A DNA stretch of 9,551 bases from Desulfuromonas sp. (GTDB lineage: Bacteria; Desulfobacterota; Desulfuromonadia; Desulfuromonadales; Trichloromonadaceae), in assembly GCA_030145265.1 (NCBI GenBank), contig JAQYWA010000053.1:1-9551 (forward strand). Direction: 5' to 3'. The position numbers and the translations under genes were made by a program. Within the stretch, counting starts at the first letter, position 1. Every line of letters starts with the position of its first letter. Shown here piece by piece: positions 1-8,449 of the stretch. The notes under the pieces are model-generated. The model made no database searches. It saw only the letters and a program-made list of their open reading frames with translations, and had not been told where the DNA came from.

Positions 1-1355
1 GCGGCGGCGGCCATCTCGAAAGCCTCGGCAAAAGCTACCGTCCGGGAATCGTCAATGGAAAGTCCGGCCGCATAGGCGTGCCCGCCAAAGCCGAGCAAGT
101 GCTCACGACATTGGGAGAGAGCATCGTAGAGGTGAAAGCCCCGGATTGAACGGGACGAACCCTTGCCTTGATCGCCATCGAGAGCAATCAGCACCGTCGG
201 TCGATGGTAACGTTCAACCAGGCGGCTGGCAACAATACCGATCACCCCGGGATGCCAGCGCGAATCGGCCAACACGATTGAACGCTCGCCACCCTCACCC
301 TTTTCCAGCCGCTCGATAACCTGTTCCAGGGTTTCCTTTTCGATGGCCTGGCGTTCACGATTGAGACCGTCGAGAAACTGGGCCGTTTCAGTCGCTTCGG
401 CCAGCTGGGTATTCAGTAGCAGCTCGACACCAAGGGCAGCATCCTCGAGACGGCCAGCTGCATTGAGGCGTGGGGCCAACCTGAAACCGACCGTCCCGCA
501 GTTCACCTTGTCGACAGCGGCAGCGGACTTCAATGCGCGGATGCCGGTCCGGGGTGTCTTGTCGAGCATTTGCAGACCGATCCGGGTCAGCAGACGATTG
601 ATCCCGGTCAGCGGGACCATATCGGCAATGGTACCGAGCGCCACCAGGTCAATGAGTCGGCGCAGGTCAAATTCGGCCTGATCAGCAAAACAGCCAGCGT
701 CGCGCAGCGCCTTGCGCACCCCGATCAGCAAAAAGAAAGCCACCCCGACCCCGGCCAGGTCCTTGAAAGGAAATGGACAACCGGACTGATGGGGGTTGAT
801 GATGGCACAGGCCTCTGGCAGGGTCTCGGGGGGGTGGTGATGATCGGTGATAATCAGGTCGAGACCCAGCTCTTTAGCCAGTGCCGCTTCAGTCAGAGCC
901 GAAACCCCGCAGTCGACCGACACCACCACCCTGACGCCGGTTGCGGCGGCCCCCTGAAGGGCCTCGGCGGAAAGACCATAGCCGTCCTTCAGCCGCAGGG
1001 GGATATGGTAGTCGACCTCGAATCCCAGATTCCGCAAACCTTCGACCAGCAACGCCGAGCCGGTAATGCCGTCGACATCGTAATCGCCGTGAACCTGGAT
1101 TCTTTCCCGTTCCATGCGGGCTCGAACCAGGCGCTCGGCCGCCTGTTCCATGCCGAGCAGCAGATAAGGATCGGGCAACTCCGCCAACCGCCCTTTGATG
1201 AAGCCATGAGCGCTGTCAGGCGAATCGATACCGCGCAATAGCAATATCCGCGCAATCAGCGGAGCAACGCCAAGGGCCCTGGCCAGATCAACCTCGCGCC
1301 CGTCCAAAACAAGCGGATCACGAACAGCCCAGATTCTGCGGCTTACGGGTTCCAT
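1..1355 (-). CDS. recJ: Single-stranded-DNA-specific exonuclease RecJ, C-terminus cut off by the window edge
   Basis: RecJ degrades single-stranded DNA 5' to 3' in recombination and mismatch repair in the cytoplasm. The open frame runs from the ATG at 1355 to the left edge without a stop and gives 451 residues; family members are usually about 560-580, so roughly the last 110-130 are missing. Visible motifs of the DHH phosphoesterase family: HGDYDVDG (residues 89-96), SVDCG (146-150), TDHHH (170-174), LVALGTIADMVPL (about 237-249), APRLNAAGR (294-302) and WHPGVIGIVASRL (367-379). The DHHA1 part shows GKGSSRSI (397-404) and GFGGHAYAAG (422-431). The Asp and His residues of the metal site are all present. 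The start is supported by an AGGCAGG-like ribosome site just upstream and by the N-terminus matching the family. The first 13 nt overlap the end of the beta-helix lipoprotein gene, which suggests translational coupling. Confidence 0.96.
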   Translation of the reverse strand, partial: MEPVSRRIWAVRDPLVLDGREVDLARALGVAPLIARILLLRGIDSPDSAHGFIKGRLAELPDPYLLLGMEQAAERLVRARMERERIQVHGDYDVDGITGSALLVEGLRNLGFEVDYHIPLRLKDGYGLSAEALQGAAATGVRVVVSVDCGVSALTEAALAKELGLDLIITDHHHPPETLPEACAIINPHQSGCPFPFKDLAGVGVAFFLLIGVRKALRDAGCFADQAEFDLRRLIDLVALGTIADMVPLTGINRLLTRIGLQMLDKTPRTGIRALKSAAAVDKVNCGTVGFRLAPRLNAAGRLEDAALGVELLLNTQLAEATETAQFLDGLNRERQAIEKETLEQVIERLEKGEGGERSIVLADSRWHPGVIGIVASRLVERYHRPTVLIALDGDQGKGSSRSIRGFHLYDALSQCREHLLGFGGHAYAAGLSIDDSRTVAFAEAFEMAAA

Positions 1356-2218
1356 GAAATACCTGCCTTTTCAATTGGTGCCGTAAGGATGGGAGTAACC
1401 TGCACCGAGCCCAGATAACCAGTTCTGCGGCCATCAAAAAACAACGCTTCGATCGACGGGAGGTCTGTAGTTCCCCAGTAATTGCGAGGCATCGCCACGT
1501 CATCGGGAACTTCTTCGCCAAGCACGACGGCATAATCGCCGCTGCCGAGGATATTATTCGCCTCGATGTGGAAATCACGGGGAAAAGACGTGAAAAAAAA
1601 GGCCCGCCGATTGTCGATGATCTGGTTGCGACAGATCACCGGTGCCCCAAAATGAAACCGAATAGCGGTGCCATTGCGGCGCAGCAGGTTGTTTTCGATC
1701 AACATTTGGCTGGAAAAGAAACGGATGCCGACCAGGTTGTTCTCGAACAGGGATTCCTCGATGGATACCGTCGACTCCTGGCTGTGCACAGCGCTGTCCG
1801 CCTGAGTGAACCGGCAGAAGCGGAAGCTGGCCCCGGGGCTCTGCGACAGGTTGATCCCGCCCCAGCTGCCGGCCGGGGCAAGGGAATCAACATATTTAAA
1901 AGTGATCGGCGCCGTCGCCGTCCCCTCAGCAACCAGCTCTCCCTTGATGATCAATTCGCTCCCGGGGAAATTGGGGTGGGTGGTCAGCGGATCGCGTCCT
2001 TCGCTGGCCGGCAGGAAAACAACCTCGGTGCCGGGCGCGATGGTCAGGCGGGAGCCTTCAGCGAAAATCACGTCGCCGTCAAGGTAGACCTTGTCTTGCC
2101 AGTGCACGTCACCGAGCAGGGTTCCGGAAACTGGCGTCTGCGGTACAGCGCAGCCACACAGCCCTAAAACCAGACCGACAAGGATTCCCCGGTACAGAAT
2201 GTTACGACACCTATCCAC
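1343..2218 (-). CDS. Predicted lipoprotein with right-handed parallel beta-helix repeats
   Basis: A 291-residue protein of unknown function, probably exported and lipid-anchored. With the GTG start at 2218, the N-terminus has basic residues, a hydrophobic stretch (about 11-20) and a lipobox L-C-G-C with the lipid-accepting Cys at residue 23. The next residue is Ala, which under the enterobacterial rule suggests the outer membrane. The mature part opens with a segment typical of beta-helix proteins (GDVIFAEGSRLTIAPGTEVV), followed by short repeats rich in Asn, Ser and hydrophobics, for example IEESLFENNLVGI, IENNLLRRNGTAI and CRNQIIDNRRA. It closes with NYWGTTD and an aspartate-glycine turn often seen at the end of such folds. 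The frame stays open upstream to about 2452, but that stretch overlaps the TPR gene and lacks a signal peptide at its start. The gene overlaps recJ by 13 nt. No catalytic site was recognised; a carbohydrate- or envelope-related role is only a guess. Confidence 0.85.
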   Translation of the reverse strand: MDRCRNILYRGILVGLVLGLCGCAVPQTPVSGTLLGDVHWQDKVYLDGDVIFAEGSRLTIAPGTEVVFLPASEGRDPLTTHPNFPGSELIIKGELVAEGTATAPITFKYVDSLAPAGSWGGINLSQSPGASFRFCRFTQADSAVHSQESTVSIEESLFENNLVGIRFFSSQMLIENNLLRRNGTAIRFHFGAPVICRNQIIDNRRAFFFTSFPRDFHIEANNILGSGDYAVVLGEEVPDDVAMPRNYWGTTDLPSIEALFFDGRRTGYLGSVQVTPILTAPIEKAGISWNP

Positions 2219-2225
2219 TGCCGGT

Positions 2226-2232
2226 CCCCTCC
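2226..2232 (-). promoter_or_regulatory. Strong ribosome binding site that fixes the GTG start of the lipoprotein gene
   Basis: The minus strand reads GGAGGGG here, ending 7 nt before the GTG at 2218. No ATG in this frame gives a signal peptide, so this site decides the start. It also lies only 10 nt past the hairpin at 2243-2266, so the two could influence each other. Confidence 0.75.
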
Positions 2233-2242
2233 GATAAACAAC

Positions 2243-2266
2243 AGGCCGGGAGTGGGCTCCCGGCCT
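2243..2266 (-). terminator. Terminator-like GC-rich hairpin after the TPR gene
   Basis: The minus strand reads AGGCCGGGAG, a CCCA loop, then CTCCCGGCCT: a perfect 10-bp stem with a 4-nt loop. It is followed by TGTTTA-type sequence (GTTGTTTA), a short and interrupted T tract. This fits a weak intrinsic terminator at the end of the sec gene series. It sits 58 nt past the TPR stop codon and only 24 nt before the lipoprotein start. No promoter fits between hairpin and start, so downstream genes probably depend on read-through or on a promoter inside the TPR gene. Confidence 0.6.
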
Positions 2267-2324
2267 GGCAGTGCGTTTCACGGCTGAAAAGATCCAGCCC
2301 CGGCCGAACCCTGTGCAACGGTAT

Positions 2325-2891
2325 CTACTTGGCTGGAGCCAGGGTTGAAGCACCGTCGAGGGCGTCGAGTTCGCGACGGATGTTGTCGGACCCAGGTCCG
2401 CTGGGGTTGATCTGCAGGTAGCGGGTCCACACTTCGCGGGCCCGGTTGACATCCTGAAGATCGTAGCGGTAAACCACCCCCAGGTTGAACAGGCTCTGAT
2501 GGTGGGCGGGATTCAGTTCGTTGGCCTTGATGAAATTTTCTTCGGCACGGTCGAACCAGCCGAGGCGGCGGAACATGACCCCCTGATCGGTGAGCAAATC
2601 GGGATCGTCAGGATTGATTTCCAGGGCCTTGTTGTAAGCCTCGATGGCTTTGATCGGCTGGCTGGTATCGAAATAAGCATGGCCAAGCTGGACCCAGGCC
2701 CCGCGGTTGCCGGGATCATTAGCGACCAGCTTTTCCATCAGCGCAATATCCTGCTGGAGATTCACCGCTGGCGCCGAAGACGTAGTACTCTGCGCCGGCC
2801 CGGGGCTTTTGCTCCCCTTGCTGACCAGGATGCCAATCAAGACGCCGACGATCAAGGCGACTGCGATAAAAAACAGGCTCTCTTTTTTCAT
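2325..2891 (-). CDS. Membrane-anchored tetratricopeptide repeat (TPR) protein
   Basis: A 188-residue protein with one N-terminal membrane segment (about residues 6-24, after MKKES), a Ser/Pro/Ala-rich linker (25-43), and three TPR units at roughly 63-96, 97-130 and 131-164. Each unit carries the usual small and aromatic pattern, e.g. AWVQLGHAYFD...AIEAYNKALEINP, and FNLGVVYRYD...WTRYLQINP. TPRs bind other proteins; the soluble part most likely faces the periplasm, but basic residues flank the membrane segment on both sides, so the topology is not certain. The ATG overlaps the secF stop as ATGA, and its ribosome site (AAAGGAG) lies inside the end of secF, so the two are probably translated together. 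It resembles the TPR portion of cytochrome c assembly proteins such as CcmH/NrfG, but the fold is too general to assign that role. Its position suggests a partner for the Sec accessory complex or for exported proteins; this is inference. Confidence 0.88.
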   Translation of the reverse strand: MKKESLFFIAVALIVGVLIGILVSKGSKSPGPAQSTTSSAPAVNLQQDIALMEKLVANDPGNRGAWVQLGHAYFDTSQPIKAIEAYNKALEINPDDPDLLTDQGVMFRRLGWFDRAEENFIKANELNPAHHQSLFNLGVVYRYDLQDVNRAREVWTRYLQINPSGPGSDNIRRELDALDGASTLAPAK

Positions 2892-3823
2892 GCAGCGTCT
2901 CCTTTGACCGCAGTTTTGGTTCCCTTGTCCACTTTACGCTCATCCCAGAAAATCAGCAGCGGGCTGGCGACAAAGACCGACGAATAGGTACCGATCAGAA
3001 TACCGATCAGCAGGGCAAAAGCAAAGGTGTGGATAACTCCACCGCCGAACAGGAACAAGGCGCCCACCACCAGCAGGGTGGTGCCGGAAGTCAGGAAAGT
3101 GCGGGACAGGGTTTCATTGATGCTGCGATTAATAATTTTGGGCAGACCGTCTTTACCGTGCTTGCCCATGTTTTCACGGATGCGGTCGTAGACGATAATG
3201 GTGTCGTTCAGCGAATAACCGATAATCGCCAGAAACGCCGCAATGACCGGCAGGTCAATCTCCTGGTTGAATAGGGAAAAAGCACCGAGGGTGATCAGCA
3301 CGTCATGAACCAACGCGAGGATGGCACCGACAGCGAAGCGGAATTCGAATCGCCAGGTAACATAAACCAGAATCCCGATCATGGCGTAAAGAATGGCCAT
3401 CAATCCCTTTTCCCGCAGATCTTTGCCGACCTGGGGACCGACCATCTCGGCCCGCCGCACTTCGACGGTCCCGGCACCATACTTGGTTTCGAGGGCCGTA
3501 GCGATCGTCCGAGACAGGCTTTCCAGCTCAGCACTGGTATTCTGGGCCCGGATCAGGAATTCATCGGCATCTTCACCGAACTGCTGAACAACGAGGCTGC
3601 CGAGTTCCAGCCCCTGCAGGGCCTCCTTGATTTCAACCGCTTTAGTGGTTTGAGTGAATTTGACCTGCACCAACGTTCCGCCGGCGAAATCGATACCATA
3701 ATTGGGGCCACCCTTGACCAGCAGGGAAAGCAGGCCGATCACGATGAGCGCCGCCGAAAACATGACCGCAATGGTTTTCTTGCCGACGAAGTCGATATTG
3801 ATATTAGGTTTGATAAGCTCCAT
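2888..3823 (-). CDS. secF: Protein translocase accessory subunit SecF
   Basis: SecF pairs with SecD and YajC in the inner membrane. The complex uses the proton gradient to help the SecYEG/SecA translocon complete export. The 311-residue length is normal for the family. Visible order: first membrane segment (about 17-36), the signature GIDFAGGT (43-50), a periplasmic domain (about 51-135), then five more membrane segments between about 138 and 293. The conserved stretch GYSLNDTIIVYDRIREN (202-218) and the ...SINETLSRTFLTSGTTL segment (234-250) are characteristic of SecF. The start ATG is preceded by AAGGGGACC, and the N-terminus fits the family. It begins 10 nt after the secD stop, and its own stop is shared with the TPR gene start (ATGA). 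No sign of damage. Confidence 0.97.
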   Translation of the reverse strand: MELIKPNINIDFVGKKTIAVMFSAALIVIGLLSLLVKGGPNYGIDFAGGTLVQVKFTQTTKAVEIKEALQGLELGSLVVQQFGEDADEFLIRAQNTSAELESLSRTIATALETKYGAGTVEVRRAEMVGPQVGKDLREKGLMAILYAMIGILVYVTWRFEFRFAVGAILALVHDVLITLGAFSLFNQEIDLPVIAAFLAIIGYSLNDTIIVYDRIRENMGKHGKDGLPKIINRSINETLSRTFLTSGTTLLVVGALFLFGGGVIHTFAFALLIGILIGTYSSVFVASPLLIFWDERKVDKGTKTAVKGDAA

Positions 3824-3833
3824 CGTGGTCCCC

Positions 3834-5432
3834 TTATATGCTCAGCCGCTTGATCTGGCGACGCTCCAGGAATAAATCATAAATCACCCGAGACACAAAA
3901 ATCGCGGTAAAGAGCGAAGCCATGATCCCCACTGAGAGGGTGACGGCAAAGCCCTTGACCGGGCCTGTACCGAATTGGAACAGGACCAGAGCCGCAATCA
4001 GGGTGGTCACGTTGGCGTCGATAATGGTCAGAAACGCCTTGCTGTATCCGGCGTCGATCGCGTTGCGAACCGTCTTGCCGAGCCGCAATTCCTCGCGAAT
4101 CCTTTCAAAAATAAGGACATTAGCATCAACCGCCATACCAATGGTCAGCACGATGCCGGCAATCCCAGGCAGAGTCAGGGTCGCCTTGAACAGGGACAAC
4201 ACCGCCATGATGAAGAAAACATTCAGGATCAGCACGGTATTGGCGATCAGGCCTGAGAGGTTGTAATAAACCGCCATGGCCAGGATCACCAGCAGACCGC
4301 CGACCAGAATGGAGACAATGCCCTGGTTGATCGAATCGCGTCCCAGGGACGGTCCGACGGTGCGGTTTTCGAGGATCTTGACCGGCGCCGGCAGCGACCC
4401 GGCCCGCAGCACGATTGCCAGGTCGGTCGCTTCCTGCTCGTTGAACGAACCGCTGATCTGGGCACTGCCACCAGAGATACGCTCGCGAATCACCGGGGCC
4501 GAGTAAACCGTGTCGTCGAGAACAATCGCCATGCGCTTGCCGACGTTGGCCGCAGTAATCTGATCGAAGCGCTTGGCTCCGACCGAGTTGAAATCGATGG
4601 CGACGTAAGGCTCATTGAAGCGGGTATCGATACGCACCTGGGCGTCGGACAGCAAGTCTCCGGTCAGGGCGGTTTTTGCATAAACCACCAACGGGCTTTC
4701 AGTCGTCTCGCCGCTCTGTCGATTGACATTTTTTTCGTAAAGAAGCTCAGTGCCCGGCGGAAGAATCCCCTTGACGGCATCCTCCGGATTGACGTCCTCG
4801 GCCACCATCTTGAACTCGAGACGAGCGGTCTTGCCAAGCAGGGCAATGGCCCGGTCCGGATCCTTGACTCCGGGTAGCTGAATCAGGATGCGGTTATCGC
4901 TCTGCAGTTGCAGAGTCGGCTCGCTGACACCGAACTGGTCAACCCGGTTGCGCAGCGTTTCCAGGGCCTGCCGGATGGCGTAGTCCTTGATGCTGGCCAC
5001 CTCCTGATTGCTGAGGCGGAAATTCTTTTGAATATAGCCGCCTTCATCGGTCAGGGTCAGTGGCTCGAGATTCGGGAAATTATCCTTCATCAGGGTATCG
5101 ACCTGGGTGCCGGCCTGGGTGTCATATACGGTGATTGACAGGCGCTCGCCAGGCAGCCGCTCGACGCGCTTGAAAATGACATCCTCTTCGTTCAGCAGGC
5201 TCTCGACCTGATCAAGGGAGCTATCCAGCCGGCTCTCCACCGCCTTGTCCACATCCACACCGAGAACCAGGTGCATGCCGCCCTGCAGGTCAAGACCCAG
5301 GTGGATCGGATCAAAAGCCCCGGTCCACCAGCCGGGCAAACTGTCGGCAATAAAAGTTGGAGCCAGAGAAATCAATGAAAGAAGGAGGCAGAGAAAAACC
5401 AGCCCCCCCCGTAACTTGAGGCTTTTGGACAT
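3834..5432 (-). CDS. secD: Protein translocase accessory subunit SecD
   Basis: SecD is the larger partner of SecF in the proton-driven export complex. The chosen ATG at 5432 gives 532 residues, shorter than the 615 of E. coli but usual for many other bacteria. It has a first membrane segment (about 9-29) and GLDLQGGMHL (46-55). A large periplasmic domain follows, ending in GGSAQISGSFNEQEATDLA and RAGSLPAPV. Five membrane segments lie towards the C-terminus. GMAVDANVLIFERIREE contains the membrane Asp (about residue 436) that corresponds to the residue implicated in proton use in the family. AAGGAGA (5444-5450) lies 11 nt before this ATG, somewhat far. An in-frame GTG at 5471 would add 13 residues (MVSSASRKEIFSA), but that stretch contains the ribosome site itself and looks unlike SecD, so it was not chosen. 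A run of eight G sits in codons 8-10. Confidence 0.96.
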   Translation of the reverse strand: MSKSLKLRGGLVFLCLLLSLISLAPTFIADSLPGWWTGAFDPIHLGLDLQGGMHLVLGVDVDKAVESRLDSSLDQVESLLNEEDVIFKRVERLPGERLSITVYDTQAGTQVDTLMKDNFPNLEPLTLTDEGGYIQKNFRLSNQEVASIKDYAIRQALETLRNRVDQFGVSEPTLQLQSDNRILIQLPGVKDPDRAIALLGKTARLEFKMVAEDVNPEDAVKGILPPGTELLYEKNVNRQSGETTESPLVVYAKTALTGDLLSDAQVRIDTRFNEPYVAIDFNSVGAKRFDQITAANVGKRMAIVLDDTVYSAPVIRERISGGSAQISGSFNEQEATDLAIVLRAGSLPAPVKILENRTVGPSLGRDSINQGIVSILVGGLLVILAMAVYYNLSGLIANTVLILNVFFIMAVLSLFKATLTLPGIAGIVLTIGMAVDANVLIFERIREELRLGKTVRNAIDAGYSKAFLTIIDANVTTLIAALVLFQFGTGPVKGFAVTLSVGIMASLFTAIFVSRVIYDLFLERRQIKRLSI

Positions 5433-5512
5433 GGCAGAAAAAATCTCCTTTCGGCTTGCTGACGAAACCACACTGCGGTTTACTCGGCCTTACCGGGCAA
5501 TACAACAGGGAG

Positions 5513-5830
5513 TTACTGCTCCTGCCGGGTTCCCACGACAGAAGAGCGACTGACCTTGATCTTGACGCCGGTAGCCACTTCGACCATGACAACCGTATCC
5601 TGCAGTGCGGCAACCTTACCGTGCAGACCGCCAGCGGTCACCACCTGGTCACCAATCTTGAGACCTTCGATCAGCTGCTTGTGCTGCTTGGCACGTTTCT
5701 GCTGGGGGCGAATCAGTAAAAAATAGAAGATCGCGAACATCACGACCAGCATGATAATGCCTTCATAACCGGGGCTGCCGCCCTGCTGTCCTGCGGAATT
5801 ACCAGCCATTGCGTATGCTTCAGAAATCAT
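5513..5830 (-). CDS. yajC: Sec translocon accessory protein YajC
   Basis: A 105-residue single-pass inner-membrane protein that associates with SecD and SecF. After a short N-terminal tail rich in Gly, Ser and Gln comes one strongly hydrophobic segment (about 24-40). The family signature RPQQKR (41-46) follows, and then a small soluble domain with LKIGDQVVTAGGLHGKV, which is also typical. The ATG is preceded by AGGAG at 8 nt. A second ATG at codon 8 has no good ribosome site. The gene sits 80 nt upstream of secD and 63 nt downstream of tgt, with no clear terminator on either side, so it is probably on the same transcript. Length and motifs are normal. Confidence 0.96.
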   Translation of the reverse strand: MISEAYAMAGNSAGQQGGSPGYEGIIMLVVMFAIFYFLLIRPQQKRAKQHKQLIEGLKIGDQVVTAGGLHGKVAALQDTVVMVEVATGVKIKVSRSSVVGTRQEQ

Positions 5831-5893
5831 CGAAAATTCTCCTTGAATAGATGCTCTGCATCAGTTGAAAGGGTTTCGGAAACCGGCCTGCGC

Positions 5894-7033
<1,140 letters not shown>

Positions 7034-7062
7034 TCACCGTGGCAAATATCAAAACCCGAAAG

Positions 7063-8094
7063 CTAAAGGATCAGCATGCAGTCGCCGTAGCTGAAAAAAC
7101 GAAAATGCTCCCGAACCGCCTGGCGATAGGCTTCGAGAACAAAGTCCCTGCCGGCGAATGCGGACACCAACATCATCAGGGTCGATTTCGGCAGGTGAAA
7201 ATTTGTGATCATGGCGTCGACGATCCGGAACTGGAACCCGGGGTAAATGAAAAGGTCGCTGCTCCCCTCCCCCGCCTCCAGGCAACCCGCTTCATTAACA
7301 GCATACTCGAGAGTCCTGGTGGTCGTCGTTCCCAGCGCGAACACCCGCCGACCCTCAGCTTTGGCTCCATTGACGGCATCAGCTGTCGACTTGGGAATAT
7401 GAAAGGTCTCGGCATGCATCCGATGCTCAAGGATATTTTCGACGCGCACCGGCAGAAACGTCCCCAATCCGACATGCAGGGTCACCGGGCAGATCGACAC
7501 CCCCCGGGCACGCAGTTGATCCAGGATATGCTCGGTAAAGTGCAGCCCGGCGGTAGGTGCGGCAACCGCACCGTTCGCCTTGGCGAACACCGTCTGGTAG
7601 CGCTCCCGGTCAACCTGACCATCCTCCCGCCGGATATACGGAGGCAGGGGGATCCGGCCAACCCGTTCGAGAGCCTCGGTAAAGTCGCCGCGGCAACAAA
7701 AACGGATATGCCGGTAAGGAGCCTCGCCCCCCGCCAGCACGGTCGCCTCGATTTCACCACCCAGCAGCAGGTGGGCGCCAGGTTTCGGCGTTTTCGAGCA
7801 ACGGGTCAAACAGGCCCAGTCTTCTTCGTCGGATGCCAGGCGCCGCACCAGAAAGACCTCGATCCGGCCACCGCTTTCCTTTTCACCCAGAAGCCTGGCC
7901 GGAATCACCCGAGTGTCATTCAGAACCAGCAGGTCACCGGGCACGAAATAATCGAGAATATCGCGAAAAGCTTCGGCACGAATTTCTTTTTCCCGGCGCC
8001 TTATTACCATCAACCGGGAATCTTCGCGCGAGTCCGGCGGATACTGCGCGATCAGCGCCTCGGGAAGGTCAAAATCAAAATCATTCAGGTGCAT
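7063..8094 (-). CDS. queA: S-adenosylmethionine:tRNA ribosyltransferase-isomerase QueA
   Basis: QueA transfers and rearranges the ribosyl group of S-adenosylmethionine onto preQ1 in tRNA, giving epoxyqueuosine. The 343-residue length fits the family. The N-terminus MHLNDFDFDLPEALIAQYP matches the usual opening. Other hallmarks: DLLVLNDTRVIPARL (54-68), the GAVAAPTAGLHFT motif (175-187), LHVGLGTFLPVR (206-217), GTTTTRTLE (255-263), and TNFHLPKSTLMMLVSAFAG (297-315). No key segment is missing. The ATG at 8094 has only a weak ribosome site (AGG about 5 nt upstream), but no better start exists. It stands 89 nt after the DUF2065 gene; no clear terminator or promoter was found in that gap, although a TTGACT hexamer without a good -10 partner is present there. 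Pairing with tgt directly downstream is common. Confidence 0.97.
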   Translation of the reverse strand: MHLNDFDFDLPEALIAQYPPDSREDSRLMVIRRREKEIRAEAFRDILDYFVPGDLLVLNDTRVIPARLLGEKESGGRIEVFLVRRLASDEEDWACLTRCSKTPKPGAHLLLGGEIEATVLAGGEAPYRHIRFCCRGDFTEALERVGRIPLPPYIRREDGQVDRERYQTVFAKANGAVAAPTAGLHFTEHILDQLRARGVSICPVTLHVGLGTFLPVRVENILEHRMHAETFHIPKSTADAVNGAKAEGRRVFALGTTTTRTLEYAVNEAGCLEAGEGSSDLFIYPGFQFRIVDAMITNFHLPKSTLMMLVSAFAGRDFVLEAYRQAVREHFRFFSYGDCMLIL

Positions 8095-8183
8095 TAGAGC
8101 CTATCGCAAAACCTCTCGAACCGAGAAAAACCGAGTTTATTTCAACCACAAACAGGGGGGTAAAGTCAAACCCTTTCGGCCCC

Positions 8184-8378
8184 CTAGCCGACCGCCAGAT
8201 AAACCACCAGCAAACCGGCCAACATCAGCAACATCCCCAGGATACGCAACGAGGAGTCGGGGAGCACAGCCAATTGCCGCAGGGTCTTTTTTACCGTCTC
8301 AGGCGACAGAAACCAGGGGATGCCTTCAACAACCAGCACCACCCCGATGACCGAAAGCAGAAACTCCATGGAGTGCAT
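8184..8378 (-). CDS. Small two-pass membrane protein of the DUF2065 (YjeT-like) family
   Basis: A 64-residue protein with two hydrophobic segments, about 4-22 and 46-63, joined by a short polar loop containing PETVKKTLRQLAVLPD. The pattern VEGIPWFLSPE, then LPDSSLR, then GLLVVYLAVG matches the DUF2065 family, which includes E. coli YjeT. The function of this family is unknown. Three starts in one frame are possible: TTG at 8387, ATG at 8378 and ATG at 8369. The ATG at 8378 is preferred because GCAGG lies about 9 nt upstream, while the others are too close to or too far from any such site. It is the first gene of the leftward series and faces away from the sensor gene. The protein is probably in the inner membrane. 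Confidence 0.82.
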   Translation of the reverse strand: MHSMEFLLSVIGVVLVVEGIPWFLSPETVKKTLRQLAVLPDSSLRILGMLLMLAGLLVVYLAVG

Positions 8379-8405
8379 CGTGGACAACCTGCCGTTTCAA
8401 GTTCA

Positions 8406-8422
8406 TTGGCAACAAATTTGCA
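8406..8422 (+). promoter_or_regulatory. Sigma-54-like (-24/-12) element facing the sensor gene
   Basis: The plus strand reads TTGGCAACAAATTTGCA. Against the consensus TGGCAC-N5-TTGCA only the last base of the first block differs, and the GG and GC pairs are exactly 10 nt apart as required. The expected start point would be near 8433, leaving a leader of about 275 nt before the sensor gene, which is long. The overlap with the palindrome keeps confidence low. No enhancer site for a partner activator was identified. Confidence 0.4.
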
Positions 8423-8429
8423 AGTTTGT
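8412..8429. promoter_or_regulatory. 18-bp near-perfect palindrome, possible operator
   Basis: The sequence ACAAATTTG-CAAGTTTGT pairs with its own reverse complement at 8 of 9 positions, with no spacer. Dyads of this size between divergent genes are typical binding sites for dimeric regulators. It lies just downstream of the expected start point of the leftward promoter, where a bound protein could block transcription. It overlaps the -24/-12-like element, so one signal may create the look of the other. Confidence 0.45.
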
Positions 8430-8449
8430 GATAGCTTCAGGAGCGGCAC

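Noticed and set aside
570..1241. Long plus-strand open frame of 223 codons
   Set aside because: It lies antisense to recJ, whose motifs are unmistakable; the predicted protein has no recognisable domain.
2219..2452. Upstream extension of the beta-helix lipoprotein frame by 78 codons
   Set aside because: The extension overlaps the TPR gene and the hairpin, and would bury the signal peptide inside the protein. The GTG at 2218 has a strong ribosome site and places the lipobox correctly.
5433..5471. GTG start 13 codons upstream for secD
   Set aside because: It would translate through the AAGGAGA ribosome site and add residues unlike other SecD N-termini.
5850..5862. Small hairpin GATGC-AGA-GCATC between tgt and yajC
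   Set aside because: Only 5 bp with a 3-nt loop and no T tract; too short to call a terminator or regulatory element.
7039..8097. Plus-strand open frame of 352 codons
   Set aside because: Mirror frame of queA across its whole length, with no family signal of its own.
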